Below, piece after piece: positions 7,200 through 16,480 of a DNA stretch of 37,504 nucleotides. The stretch comes from Oceanisphaera litoralis. GTDB lineage: Bacteria > Pseudomonadota > Gammaproteobacteria > Enterobacterales > Aeromonadaceae. A program made the position numbers and the translations under genes. Location: assembly GCF_016907015.1 (NCBI RefSeq), contig NZ_JAFBBE010000028.1, positions 1 through 37,504 on the forward strand, given 5' to 3'. Each line of letters begins with the position of its first letter. The stretch's first letter is position 1. The notes beneath the pieces were generated by a model. The model made no database searches and had not been told where the DNA came from. It worked only from the letters and a program-made list of their open reading frames with translations.

Positions 7200-7383
7200 T
7201 ATGTAATCTTGCGTAACAGGTGTGGATACAAGGGTTGGTTTGCCTTTATCGTCACCCTCGCGAAGGCGGGGGTCCAGTGTCTTTACAGGCGAACCGCAGT
7301 CTGAAAATTCTGCGCTACAGGCCCTGGATTCCCACCTTCGTGGGAATGACGACTGAACCACTCCTGTTATGCGGCATTACTTA
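7200..7383. mobile_element. 184-bp MITE-like element, copy 1
   Basis: Imperfect terminal inverted repeats (left TATGTAATCTTGCGTAACAG, right arm read inverted TAAGTAATGCCGCATAACAG) bound a 184-bp unit. A nearly identical unit of the same length is at 19425-19608, differing at only a few positions. The interior carries inverted GCGAAGG/CCTTCG-type arms (TCACCCTCGCGAAGGCGGG and CCCACCTTCGTGGGAATGA). There is no plausible protein; an ORF of about 60 codons inside both copies is a by-product. Confidence 0.8.
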
Positions 7384-7477
7384 GGTTAAAGATAACAAAC
7401 ATTGCGTCACTCATTGCGTCACTGCTGCCGTCAAAAATAACCGCGAGGTCAAACACCACCATGGGAATGCTCTCTCG

Positions 7478-8152
7478 ATGATCTCTTTCCTGAAACGCTG
7501 TGTCGTCTGGCTGCTTGGCCTGCTGATCCTGGGGCCCCTGCTGCTGACATTGCTGTATCGCTACGTGCCGGTGCCGGTGACGCCGCTGATGGTGATCCGC
7601 CTGTTTGAAGGCGAATCCCTGTCCAAAGACTGGCAGTCTTCATCACGCATTTCCCACCATCTGAAGAGGGCGGTCATCGCCTCCGAGGACAACAAGTTCT
7701 GCCGCCACCGGGGCTTTGACTGGGACGCCTTCAATGATGTCTTCAACGAGTTTCGGGACCAGGGCCGGCTGCGCGGCGGCAGCACCATCACCATGCAGAC
7801 CGCCAAAAACCTCTATCTGTGGCCGGGGCGCAGCATCACCCGCAAGGTACTGGAGGCCATTTATACCCCCATGCTGGAGCTGATATTGCCGAAAGACCGT
7901 ATCATGACCCTGTATCTGAACATCGCCGAGTTCGGCCCCGGCATCTACGGCGCCGACGCGGCGGCCCGGGCCTATTTCAATACCTCGGCCGCCGGGCTCA
8001 GCCGTCATCAGGCCGCCTTGCTGGCGGCGGTGCTGCCCAACCCCCGACGGTACAACGCAGGTCGGCCATCGGCCTATGTGCAGCGACGCGCCACCACCAT
8101 TGGCTACCGCATTAACCAGCTCGGCCCCCTGTTAAGCTGCATAGAAAAGTAA
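7478..8152 (+). CDS. mtgA: Monofunctional peptidoglycan glycosyltransferase MtgA
   Basis: The 224-residue GT51 enzyme polymerises lipid II into glycan strands at the outer face of the inner membrane. An N-terminal signal-anchor (about residues 8-28) is followed by the five GT51 motifs: the catalytic glutamate E70 in ASEDNKF, GGSTITMQ at residues 100-107, KNLYLWPGRS, then KDRIMTLYLN and GIYGADAAARAYF. There is no transpeptidase domain, which distinguishes it from bifunctional PBPs. The ATG at 7478 has a weak GGGAA upstream. It is followed by nagD on the same strand after 115 bases. Confidence 0.94.
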   Translation: MISFLKRCVVWLLGLLILGPLLLTLLYRYVPVPVTPLMVIRLFEGESLSKDWQSSSRISHHLKRAVIASEDNKFCRHRGFDWDAFNDVFNEFRDQGRLRGGSTITMQTAKNLYLWPGRSITRKVLEAIYTPMLELILPKDRIMTLYLNIAEFGPGIYGADAAARAYFNTSAAGLSRHQAALLAAVLPNPRRYNAGRPSAYVQRRATTIGYRINQLGPLLSCIEK

Positions 8153-8267
8153 TAAAACGGTGACGTTGGTCATCAATTTGTCATAAGCTGCGCTGACAGT
8201 AGGAATAAAGCCGGAGCTGGCTTACCAGACAAGAGCCTGCTCGAGACGGGTCTCAAGGAGAGCATGA

Positions 8268-9020
8268 GTGCATAAGAAAAATCTGATTTGTGATATCGAC
8301 GGCGTCATACTGCATAACAACGATTTAATCCCCGGCGCCGACACTTTTGTACGCCGGGTGCTGGAGCAGGACATGAACCTGCTGTTTCTCACCAATTACC
8401 CGGCCCAGACCCCCAAGGATCTGCAAAACCGTTTCTATTCCGCCGGCATCGAAGTACCGGAAAGCGGTTTCTATACTTCGGCCATGGCCACCGCCGACTT
8501 TCTGAAACGCCAGAATGGCGAAAAAGCCTATGTTATCGGCGAAGGGGCGCTGATCCACGAGCTGTACAAGGCCGGCTTTACCATTACCGACGTCGATCCC
8601 GACTTTGTGGTGGTAGGCGAAACCCGCAACTACAACTGGAGCATGATCCAGATGGCGGCCCGCTTCGTGGCCGACGGCGCCAGCTTTATCGCCACCAACC
8701 CGGATACCCACGGCCCCAACATGCACCCGGCCTGTGGCGCCCTGTGCGCCCCCATAGAACGCATGACCGGCAAAAAGCCGTTTTACGTCGGCAAGCCCAG
8801 CGCCTGGATAGTGCGGGCCGCGCTCAATCACATGGACGCCCACTCCGAAAATACCCTGATTGTGGGTGATAACCTGAAAACGGACATTCTGGCGGGTTTT
8901 CAGGCGGGGCTCGAAACCGTGCTGGTACTGACCGGTGTCAGCCAGATCGCGGACATTGACAAGGTGCCCTTCCGTCCGCAGCATGTTTATTCTTCCGTCG
9001 CCGATATCGACCTGTTCTGA
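8268..9020 (+). CDS. nagD: HAD-superfamily nucleotide phosphatase NagD
   Basis: The 250-residue cytoplasmic HAD IIA phosphatase closely follows E. coli NagD, a UMP/nucleotide monophosphatase. Motif I is CDIDGVILHNND (nucleophile D9, acid D11), motif II LFLTNYPAQT, the cap segment FYTSAMATADFLKRQ and VIGEGALIHELYKAGFTITD, then the motif III lysine in YVGKPS and motif IV GDNLKTDILAGFQAG. The start is GTG at 8268, preceded by AAGGAG at ideal spacing. An out-of-frame ATG at 8264 opens a three-codon peptide (M-S-A-stop) overlapping this start. The antiporter gene follows after 23 bases, suggesting an operon. Confidence 0.94.
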   Translation: MHKKNLICDIDGVILHNNDLIPGADTFVRRVLEQDMNLLFLTNYPAQTPKDLQNRFYSAGIEVPESGFYTSAMATADFLKRQNGEKAYVIGEGALIHELYKAGFTITDVDPDFVVVGETRNYNWSMIQMAARFVADGASFIATNPDTHGPNMHPACGALCAPIERMTGKKPFYVGKPSAWIVRAALNHMDAHSENTLIVGDNLKTDILAGFQAGLETVLVLTGVSQIADIDKVPFRPQHVYSSVADIDLF

Positions 9021-9043
9021 CCCGGTAATAATAAGAAGTACTA

Positions 9044-10633
9044 ATGGACCCCATTTTTATCGCTATTGCCTTTGGCTGCGGCCTGGCCGTTTACCTGATT
9101 AACCTGCCGCCGCTGATCGGTTTTCTGGTGGCGGGCTTCGTGCTCAACGCCATGGGCTATGAAAGCAACGCCACCCTCGACACCCTGGCCAACCTGGGGG
9201 TCACCCTGCTGCTGTTCAGCATAGGGCTCAAGCTGGACATCAAGACCCTGCTCAAAAAGGAAGTCTGGGGCACGGCCACCGGCCATATTGTTTTTTCGAC
9301 CCTGCTGTTTACCGGGGTGCTGCTGGCGGTGAAGGCCATCGGCTTCAGCCTGGCGCTGGAGCTGGAATGGCGTCAGGCCATGCTGATGGGCTTTGCCCTC
9401 AGCTTTTCCAGCACCGTCTTTGCGGTCAAGGTATTGGAAGAGCGCAGCGACATGAACACCTTCTACGGCCGCATCGCCATCGGCGTACTGGTGATGCAGG
9501 ATCTGTTTGCGGTGGCGTTTTTGACCGTCTCCAGCGGCAAGGTGCCCAGCCCCTGGGCACTGGGCCTGCTGGTGCTGCTGCCGCTGTTGCGGCCGCTGTT
9601 TTTCAAGGTGCTGGCGCGCAGCGGTCACGGCGAACTGCAAACCCTGTTTGCGGTGTTTCTGGCGCTGGTGGTGGGCGTGGGCGGCTTCGAGCTGGTCGGG
9701 CTCAAGGGCGATTTGGGGGCGCTTGTCATCGGCATGATGCTGGCTTCCCACTACAGTGCCTCTTCGCTGGCCAAGTCGCTGTTCAACATGAAAGAGCTGT
9801 TTCTGGTGGCGTTTTTCCTGAACATAGGCCTGAACGGCATGCCCACCATGGACGCCCTGTGGATTGCCGCCATACTGCTGCTGGTACTGCCGCTGAAAAG
9901 CCTGATCTATTACCTGATGTACAACCGTTACGGCCTGCGCATTCGTACCTCGCTGCTGGCCACCTTCAGCCTGAGCAACTATTCGGAGTTCGGCCTTATC
10001 GTGGCCGCACTGGCGGCCAAGCAGGGGCTGCTCAGCAACGACTGGGTGATTGTCGCCTCCATCGCGCTGGCGGTGTCCTTCATGGTCTCGGCGCCCTTGA
10101 ATGCCGAAAACGAGAACATCTATCGCCGGCTGATGAATCGCTTTCAGCCCCGCGAATCCTCGCATCTGCACCCGGACGACACACCCATTCAACTGGGCGA
10201 TGCCCGGGTCTTGATTATCGGCATGGGCCGTATCGGCCAGGGTGCCTACATGGAGCTGGAACAACGCTACCCGGGGCAGTTACTGGGCATCGACAGCGAC
10301 AAGAAAAAAATCAAGCTGCTGCAGGAGTTGAATATCAACGCCCTGGAGGGGGATGCGTCCGACTCGGACTTCTGGGACAAGACCAACATCGGCGAACAAC
10401 TGGAATACATCTTCCTGGCCATGCCGAATCATGCGGGTAACCTCTACGCCCTGGAGCAGATCCGCCACAACCATTTCAAGGGCAAGGTAGCCGCCATTAT
10501 CTGCTACCCGGAAGAAGGCGCCCAGCTGCGCGACATGGGGGCCGACGACATTTTCAACATCTACGAAGAGGCCGGCAGCGGCTTTGCCCGCCATGTGATC
10601 GAAAACACCGGCCCGCAACTACAGTCCGCGTAA
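9044..10633 (+). CDS. CPA2 monovalent cation:proton antiporter with TrkA-N domain
   Basis: The 529-residue inner-membrane protein has an N-terminal Na+/H+-exchanger domain of about 12 helices (residues 1-365). Conserved segments include LPPLIGFLVAGFVLN, LLLFSIGLKLD, GFALSFSSTVFAVKVLEER and QDLFAVAFL. A cytosolic Rossmann TrkA-N (RCK-like) domain starts near residue 388 with GMGRIGQGAY. Members such as KefB/KefC and YbaL exchange K+ or Na+ for H+ under nucleotide control. The C-terminal half lacks the longer KefC extension, so it is closer to the YbaL/RosB-like branch, but ion specificity cannot be set from sequence. It follows nagD closely and converges on hemH. Confidence 0.88.
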   Translation: MDPIFIAIAFGCGLAVYLINLPPLIGFLVAGFVLNAMGYESNATLDTLANLGVTLLLFSIGLKLDIKTLLKKEVWGTATGHIVFSTLLFTGVLLAVKAIGFSLALELEWRQAMLMGFALSFSSTVFAVKVLEERSDMNTFYGRIAIGVLVMQDLFAVAFLTVSSGKVPSPWALGLLVLLPLLRPLFFKVLARSGHGELQTLFAVFLALVVGVGGFELVGLKGDLGALVIGMMLASHYSASSLAKSLFNMKELFLVAFFLNIGLNGMPTMDALWIAAILLLVLPLKSLIYYLMYNRYGLRIRTSLLATFSLSNYSEFGLIVAALAAKQGLLSNDWVIVASIALAVSFMVSAPLNAENENIYRRLMNRFQPRESSHLHPDDTPIQLGDARVLIIGMGRIGQGAYMELEQRYPGQLLGIDSDKKKIKLLQELNINALEGDASDSDFWDKTNIGEQLEYIFLAMPNHAGNLYALEQIRHNHFKGKVAAIICYPEEGAQLRDMGADDIFNIYEEAGSGFARHVIENTGPQLQSA

Positions 10634-10670
10634 CGCCCTACAAAACACGACGCCGATGTTTGGCTGATCT

Positions 10671-10906
10671 GTAGGCGCCGCTTTAGCCGGCGCGAACTAA
10701 CAAACAACGCCATATCTGCCGCATCCGTGCTAACGGCCCGCTGCGCAGGCCCTGCCGACTGAAGTGGCAGCTACAAGACCGTGCCAAAAATAGCCCCGGA
10801 TGTCTGGATGGGGCTGTAGATACCGCTTTAGCCGGCGCAAACCCACAAACAACGCCATATCAGCAGAATCGGTATCGTCTGCCCCGGCAGCTAAAGCGCC
10901 GGCTAC
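10671..10906. repeat. Two REP-like inverted pairs, family A
   Basis: Pair one spans 10671-10774 (GTAGGCGCCGCTTTAGCCGG ... ACTGAAGTGGCAGCTAC). Pair two spans 10815-10906 (GTAGATACCGCTTTAGCCGG ... GCAGCTAAAGCGCCGGCTAC). They fill the convergent gap of about 318 bases between the antiporter and hemH; no gene is seen there. Stacked palindromes in a convergent gap could terminate or stabilise both transcripts. Confidence 0.75.
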
Positions 10907-10951
10907 AAGGCCATCACACCCATGGGTGGGAATATGTTGGGAATGTTGTGG

Positions 10952-11932
10952 TTACCCCAGCTCCCGGCAGACCAGATCCATCATCATGCGGATATGGGCG
11001 GGGTTGTCGTTGAGGGCGGGAATGTAGTGATAGGCCTCGCCGCCGGCTTCCAGGAAGATCTCTTTATTCTGCTCGGCAATTTCTTCCAGGGTTTCCAGGC
11101 AATCGGCCGAAAAGGCCGGGCAAATCACGCTCACCTTCTTGATACCCTCGCCCGGCAGCGCCTTCATGGTTTCGTCCGTATAGGGCTGCAGCCAGGGCTC
11201 ACGCCCGAAACGAGACTGAAAGGTGGTACGCCATTCGTGACGTTCCAGCCCCAGTTCGGCCGCTACCAGCTCGGAGGTGCGATGGCACTGGTGACCATAG
11301 GGGTCGCCCTCGTCTTCGAACCGCTTGGGAATGCCATGGTAAGACAGCAGCAGCAGGTCGGTTCTGCCCTTGTCTTCCCAGTGGTCACGCACCGACGCCG
11401 CCAACGCCTGAATATAGCCGCGATGATCGTGGTAATCGCGAATAAAACGAAACGCCGGCAACCGCCGCTCCTGCCTCATCAGCCGGGCCCAGCTGTCGAA
11501 TACCGAGGCGGTGGTGCTGACCGAATACTGCGGATACAGCGGCAGAATAATGACCCGGTCGACCCCCGCGTTTTTCAGCTCCTGCCAGGCGGTGCCGATA
11601 GACGGCTCGCCGTAACTCATGCCAAGCGCCACCGGCATATCGATGCCCGCCTCTTGCAGCGCCGCACTCAGGCCCGCCTGTTGACGCCGACTCACCACCA
11701 TCAGCGGCGAGCCCTCTTCCCACCAGATGGACCGATACAGTTTGGCCACCTTGGGCGAGCGAAACGGCAGTATCACGCCGTGCAACACCGGGCACCATAT
11801 TACTCTGGGAACATCAACCACTCTGTGGTCGTGCAGAAACTGGCCGAGAAAGGTCTTTACGGCCTTGGCGGTGGGAGCAGTCGGGGTACCCAGGTTAACC
11901 AGTAAAACGCCTGTTTTCACTTTGTTACCCAT
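10952..11932 (-). CDS. hemH: Ferrochelatase HemH
   Basis: The 326-residue enzyme inserts Fe2+ into protoporphyrin IX, the last step of heme synthesis. Visible signatures are [10 protein letters not shown] at the N-terminus, [46 protein letters not shown] with the catalytic histidine in [27 protein letters not shown], and the C-terminal [17 protein letters not shown] with its conserved glutamates. It lies directly downstream of adk, as in E. coli, but a strong terminator separates the two, so hemH probably has its own promoter or depends on read-through. Confidence 0.95.
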   Translation of the reverse strand: MGNKVKTGVLLVNLGTPTAPTAKAVKTFLGQFLHDHRVVDVPRVIWCPVLHGVILPFRSPKVAKLYRSIWWEEGSPLMVVSRRQQAGLSAALQEAGIDMPVALGMSYGEPSIGTAWQELKNAGVDRVIILPLYPQYSVSTTASVFDSWARLMRQERRLPAFRFIRDYHDHRGYIQALAASVRDHWEDKGRTDLLLLSYHGIPKRFEDEGDPYGHQCHRTSELVAAELGLERHEWRTTFQSRFGREPWLQPYTDETMKALPGEGIKKVSVICPAFSADCLETLEEIAEQNKEIFLEAGGEAYHYIPALNDNPAHIRMMMDLVCRELG

Positions 11933-11960
11933 GTCTGATAAAAGCGGAATAATGGAAGCG

Positions 11961-11993
11961 AAACAAAAGAAACCGGGCGCAAGCAGCGCCCGG
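11961..11993 (-). terminator. Intrinsic terminator after adk
   Basis: On the minus strand an 8-bp GC stem (CCGGGCGC/GCGCCCGG, loop TGCTT) is followed by TTTCTTTTGTTT. It lies 15 bases after the adk stop. Confidence 0.8.
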
Positions 11994-12007
11994 CTGACAC
12001 TGGGGGA

Positions 12008-12726
<719 letters not shown>

Positions 12727-12828
12727 GTAACAGCAGGGTCCTGTTAGACCTATTGACTAGATTGACGCCAAACCCCTTCGGGGAGCCTTAAGCTTTAAGC
12801 TGTCGGCTTTAAGTGGGTTTGCGCGGCT

Positions 12829-13138
12829 GAAGCGGCGCCTTGCAGCATGGCCAGACGCCGGATCAGTGGTGTTATGGTTTTTGTAGCCGGCGCTTTAGCT
12901 GCCGGATCAGGCGATGCCGAGCCTGCAGACCCAGGTGTGTTGCTTACCGCTGACAGCGGTAGCTCATAGCTCTCCGAAGGGGCGGCATTGTCTGTTGATT
13001 CGCGCCAGCTGAAGCGGCGCCTACAGCATGGCCAGACGCCGGCGCTGTGGTGTTATTGTTTTTGTAGCCGGCGCTTTAGCTGCCGGATCAGGCGATGCCG
13101 AGCCTGCAGACTCGGGTGTGTTGCTTACCGCTGACAGC
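12829..13138. repeat. Direct duplication of a REP-containing segment (about 130 bp, period about 181)
   Basis: The segment 12829-12957 recurs at 13011-13138 with a few substitutions. Each copy holds an inverted REP remnant (GCTGAAGCGGCGCC) and a full family A unit (GTAGCCGGCGCTTTAGCTGC, at 12883 and about 13064), followed by the same GATGCCGAGCCTGCAGAC tail. The rest of the 580-base gap between adk and the next gene has no visible gene, only a small CCCCTTCGGGG hairpin near 12775. Confidence 0.8.
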
Positions 13139-13233
13139 TTAAGGCTCACAGCTGGGTTTTGGATTTCCTGCTTCAGGCTTTATTTGTTAATCTGTCGCCG
13201 CTTTAAACCCCTTAATGACCAAGGAACAACGGA

Positions 13234-14403
13234 TTGACGGTTAAACAACGCCAGGTGTTTTATATTCACGGCTTTGACCCCCGCGGCGCCGGTCATTATC
13301 ATCGCCTTTATAGTACTCAGTCGGCACAACAGGCCTCGGTAAACGGACTGGATATCGCCGTTTCCCGCCGCCACCGCCGCTCGGCGCATTGCCACCACTG
13401 GCAGTTAAGCACTCCCCATACTCAAACCGACTACCACTATCTGGGCTGGGACGATATCATTCGCCGCCACTGGGCCCGGGGCTGGGCGGCCATCTTCGGG
13501 GATATGCTCCGTTTTCTGTGGGTCTATATTTTCTCGGGCCGCGTCATCCGCTTTGCCCGCGCCTCGCGCAAGCAACTGATTGCCGGCCTTTACCCTGCCG
13601 CTTACATACTGCTCAGCCTGACGCTCGGCGCCAGCGCTGCCATCACCCTGTGTGACCTGCTGCCCTGGCAAAAGCTGCCTGCACCGGCACAGACTCCCCT
13701 GCAGGTGGTGCTGATCCTGCTGGTTTTCGGCTTATGGATGCAAGGCTGCAAACGCCTGGGTGATCGGCTGGCCGTATTCTGGCTGCTGCGTATCTATGCC
13801 TTTTCGGCCAAATGGGCGGACAACCAAGTCCCCCAGTTAACCGAACGCACCGAACATTTTGCCGATGACATCACCAAGGCCATACAGAACCCAAACAACG
13901 ACGAAGTGGTGATCATCGCCCACAGCGTGGGCACCATGGTGGTGGTGCCGGCCCTGGCAAAGGCCCTGGCCGCCCTGCCCGGTGACGATGCCTTTGCCAA
14001 TCAGAGAGTGGTGCTCATCACCCTGGGCCACTGCATTCCATTGGTCAGCTTTCAGCCCGGTGCCCATGACTTTAGAGCGCAACTGCAACAACTGGGGCAG
14101 GATCCGCGCCTGCTGTGGCTGGATTACACAGCCCCTACCGACGGCGCCTGCTTTCCGCTGCTGGATCCGGTGACCTCCTGCGGCCTGACCCGTGGGCCCC
14201 AGGCCGGCCCGCGGCTGTTATCGCCGCGCTTTTTTACCCTGTACCACCCGGCCCGCTACAAGAAACTGCGCCGTGCCTGGTATACCACGCATTTTCTGTA
14301 CTTGATGGCCACCGACAAACCCGGCCCTTACGACTTCTTCGCCTTTACCGCCGGCCCCAAACCCGTAGTTCAACATATAGAAGAAAACAAAGCCGTAAGC
14401 TAA
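13234..14403 (+). CDS. Membrane-anchored alpha/beta-hydrolase-like protein, unknown function
   Basis: The 389-residue product starts at TTG (13234), chosen because AAGGA sits eight bases upstream. The N-terminal FYIHGFDPRG resembles the first strand and oxyanion loop of alpha/beta hydrolases. Two hydrophobic segments follow (about residues 118-143 and 156-170). The AHSVGT motif holds the presumed nucleophile S231. The expected acid may lie in LLWLDYTAPTD and a late histidine in TLYHPARYKK. The membrane insertion between the first strand and the nucleophile elbow is unusual. I do not recognise a named family or substrate. It is flanked by repeat-rich gaps and stands alone; the P450 165 bases downstream is not obviously in the same unit. 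Confidence 0.7.
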   Translation: MTVKQRQVFYIHGFDPRGAGHYHRLYSTQSAQQASVNGLDIAVSRRHRRSAHCHHWQLSTPHTQTDYHYLGWDDIIRRHWARGWAAIFGDMLRFLWVYIFSGRVIRFARASRKQLIAGLYPAAYILLSLTLGASAAITLCDLLPWQKLPAPAQTPLQVVLILLVFGLWMQGCKRLGDRLAVFWLLRIYAFSAKWADNQVPQLTERTEHFADDITKAIQNPNNDEVVIIAHSVGTMVVVPALAKALAALPGDDAFANQRVVLITLGHCIPLVSFQPGAHDFRAQLQQLGQDPRLLWLDYTAPTDGACFPLLDPVTSCGLTRGPQAGPRLLSPRFFTLYHPARYKKLRRAWYTTHFLYLMATDKPGPYDFFAFTAGPKPVVQHIEENKAVS

Positions 14404-14410
14404 AGCGTGC

Positions 14411-14492
14411 GTAGGGTCGACTTATTTTAGGTAAGAGTATTCGACCAAAACCATGGCTCGGCCTTAAAACGGTCGAATAAATTCGACCCTAC
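14411..14492. repeat. REP-like inverted pair, family B
   Basis: GTAGGGTCGACTTATTTTAG faces the inverted unit AATAAATTCGACCCTAC. It is the same family as 4147-4214. It lies between the hydrolase-like gene and the P450. Confidence 0.75.
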
Positions 14493-14567
14493 ATATGATT
14501 CAGCGTGTCGCGACGTTTTCTGGCTGACAGCTGCCCGAAGGGCTCATTTTGATATAGAGGAACAAGC

Positions 14568-15986
14568 ATGACCTGCCCGGTGTTTCCCAAACCCGCCAAA
14601 AACAAGGCCTCTCTGTGGAAGGTGTTTTTCACCAAGCGCCACTCCTGGCTGGATGCCCTGTACGAACGCAGCTACCGCATGAAAATGGGCGAATTCAAAC
14701 TGCCGGGGTTGCGGCTCTACATGGTGAATCAGCCCGAGCTGGTGCGCAAAATCATGGTGCAGGACGTCAACCAATTCCCCAAAAACCGCCTGCTGGGCGA
14801 GATCCTCGAGCCGCTGCTGGGCGAAAGCATCTTCACCACCAACGGCGAGCAATGGCAAAAACAGCGCAACATGCTGGATCCGGCCTTCAAGCACACCCGG
14901 GTGCAACAGGTGTTCGGGCTGATGCAGGCGGCGGTGGTCGACATGTCTGCCCGCCTGAAAGCACACCAACCGGGGCAGGATATCGATCCGGAAATGACCT
15001 TCGTTACCGCCGACATCATCTTTCGTACCATCATGTCGACCGAGCTGGCCCCCGGGCAGGCCCAGCGTATTCTGGATGCCTTTACCCATTTTCAGGCCGA
15101 GTCGCCCAAACTGGCACTGCTCAAGATGTTCCGCGTTCCCGGTTTCATTCAACGCGGCTTGAGCGAGCGCAAGCGGCTCACATCTGCCCGGGACATACGC
15201 ACCACCATAGAAGACATTATTCGCCCCCGCTATGAGCAGGCCGAGGCCGCCCGCGCCGGTTGCCCGCAAAGCCGGGCGGCGCTGGAACAACAGCAGGACA
15301 TACTCTCTTCCCTGTTGCAGGCCACCGACGCCGAAAGTGGCCAGCCGTTCTCGTTCAACGAAATAGTGGACCAGATCTCCATGCTGTTTTTGGCCGGCCA
15401 CGAAACCTCGGCCAGCGCCCTGACCTGGTCGTTATACCTGCTGGCCCTGTATCCGGACATTCAGGAGCAGGCCTACGCCGAGGTAACGCAAGTACTGGCC
15501 GAGCAAGGGATGAGTGTGGAAGCATTGCGTAAAATGGTGCTGGTGCGCGACTGCTTTCGCGAGGCGCTGCGGCTGTATCCGCCGGTGGGCTTTCTGTCCC
15601 GCGAATGCAGCCACGCCACCGAAATGCGCGGCAAAAAAATGCCCGCAGGCTCCTCGGTGATGATTTCGCCCTGGCTTATTCATCGCCATCAGGACTTCTG
15701 GGATAATCCGCACGGCTTTGACCCGGGCCGCTTTACCGGCAAAACCCTGAAAATGCCGCTAAGCAAATCGTACCTGCCCTTCGGCGCCGGGCCGCGAGTG
15801 TGCATTGGCGCCGCCTTTGCCCAGCAGGAAGCCAGTCTGATCCTGGCCACCATCCTCAGAGACTACCGTTTTACCCTGGCAGACGACTTTGTGCCCAAGC
15901 CGGTCGGCCGGCTGACCATTCGCTCGCAAAACGGCATGAAGCTGACACTAATACCAAGAGCAACACCAGGAGACACCCCAAGATGA
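14568..15986 (+). CDS. Cytochrome P450
   Basis: The 472-residue heme-thiolate monooxygenase has the I-helix oxygen-activation motif AGHET (286-290), the K-helix ExxR (E342-R345, EALR), the PERF-like DPGRF segment, and the heme loop FGAGPRVCIG with cysteine ligand C412. There is no N-terminal membrane anchor, as usual for bacterial P450s, and no fused reductase, so separate redox partners are needed. The sequence resembles the CYP4/CYP102-like fatty-acid/alkane-type branch in general features, but the substrate is not determinable. The ATG at 14568 follows AGAGGAACAAGC. Its stop overlaps the ATG of a small membrane protein, implying a coupled pair. Confidence 0.93.
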   Translation: MTCPVFPKPAKNKASLWKVFFTKRHSWLDALYERSYRMKMGEFKLPGLRLYMVNQPELVRKIMVQDVNQFPKNRLLGEILEPLLGESIFTTNGEQWQKQRNMLDPAFKHTRVQQVFGLMQAAVVDMSARLKAHQPGQDIDPEMTFVTADIIFRTIMSTELAPGQAQRILDAFTHFQAESPKLALLKMFRVPGFIQRGLSERKRLTSARDIRTTIEDIIRPRYEQAEAARAGCPQSRAALEQQQDILSSLLQATDAESGQPFSFNEIVDQISMLFLAGHETSASALTWSLYLLALYPDIQEQAYAEVTQVLAEQGMSVEALRKMVLVRDCFREALRLYPPVGFLSRECSHATEMRGKKMPAGSSVMISPWLIHRHQDFWDNPHGFDPGRFTGKTLKMPLSKSYLPFGAGPRVCIGAAFAQQEASLILATILRDYRFTLADDFVPKPVGRLTIRSQNGMKLTLIPRATPGDTPR

Positions 15987-16330
15987 AAGAACGACTCGCC
16001 GGTTTTCTGCTGATGTGTGCCGTGGTGCCACTGGCCATTCTTGGCTACCTGATCATCTGCTACGTCGGCTTTGTGGGCCGGGCAGAACGGGGCCGCAGCG
16101 GCGTGCGCGCCCTGGATCACTTTGTGAACGCCTCGGTATTAAACGGCTATGCCTGGGAGTCTGTCTCGTCCCACGCTTGGCGCGAACGCGACCACAAGCA
16201 ATGGGCCAGATTCGTGATCTGGCTGACCAACAAGTTTCAGCAGGATCATTGCCGGCGCGCCAACAAGCGCGAACAACCCCTGGTGGATCTGATGCTGCAA
16301 AAAGGCCTGCACAAGCAAACCATCAATTGA
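15983..16330 (+). CDS. Small single-span membrane protein coupled to the P450
   Basis: The 115-residue product begins MKERLAGFLLMCAVVPLAIL, with a hydrophobic segment at about residues 6-29, and continues with a basic, tryptophan-rich soluble part (NGYAWESVSSHAWRERDHKQW, split here as NGYAWESV and SHAWRERDHKQW). Its ATG overlaps the P450 stop (ATGA). I do not recognise the family; there are no cysteine clusters or flavin motifs, so it is not an obvious redox partner. It could anchor or modulate the P450. The stop TGA lies at the very edge of the TnpB element, whose terminal ATTGAC provides or preserves this stop. Confidence 0.7.
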   Translation: MKERLAGFLLMCAVVPLAILGYLIICYVGFVGRAERGRSGVRALDHFVNASVLNGYAWESVSSHAWRERDHKQWARFVIWLTNKFQQDHCRRANKREQPLVDLMLQKGLHKQTIN

Positions 16331-16480
16331 CTGTTCCCCTCCCTGAAGGAAGAGGATTCCCAATTCATCGAGAACAGGACACGGAGACTGGCCCCATGCC
16401 TCTTACATTCTCTCCAAGGGCTAACACCGCCAGCCCGGCGGCTTTAATGTTAGTCGCGGCGTTAATGTCACGATCATGGG
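16306..16480 (-). ncRNA. Putative omega-RNA and guide of the complete TnpB element
   Basis: By family architecture the RNA overlaps the end of tnpB and runs through the right-end hairpin (about 16330-16360). The guide would be copied from flanking DNA below 16327, that is, the 3' end of the P450-partner gene read antisense. The boundaries are inferred. Confidence 0.4.

Noticed and set aside
7179-7361. A minus-strand ORF of about 60 codons, repeated at 19401-19586
   Set aside because: It lies inside both MITE copies and comes from the repeat's hairpins; there is no ribosome site and no protein-like conservation beyond DNA identity.
9041-10264. Long minus-strand ORF of 407 codons opposite the antiporter gene
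   Set aside because: Low-complexity H/Q/G-rich product mirrors the hydrophobic helices of the real gene; it is a shadow.
10922-11905. Plus-strand ORF opposite hemH
   Set aside because: Antisense shadow of a clearly recognised ferrochelatase.
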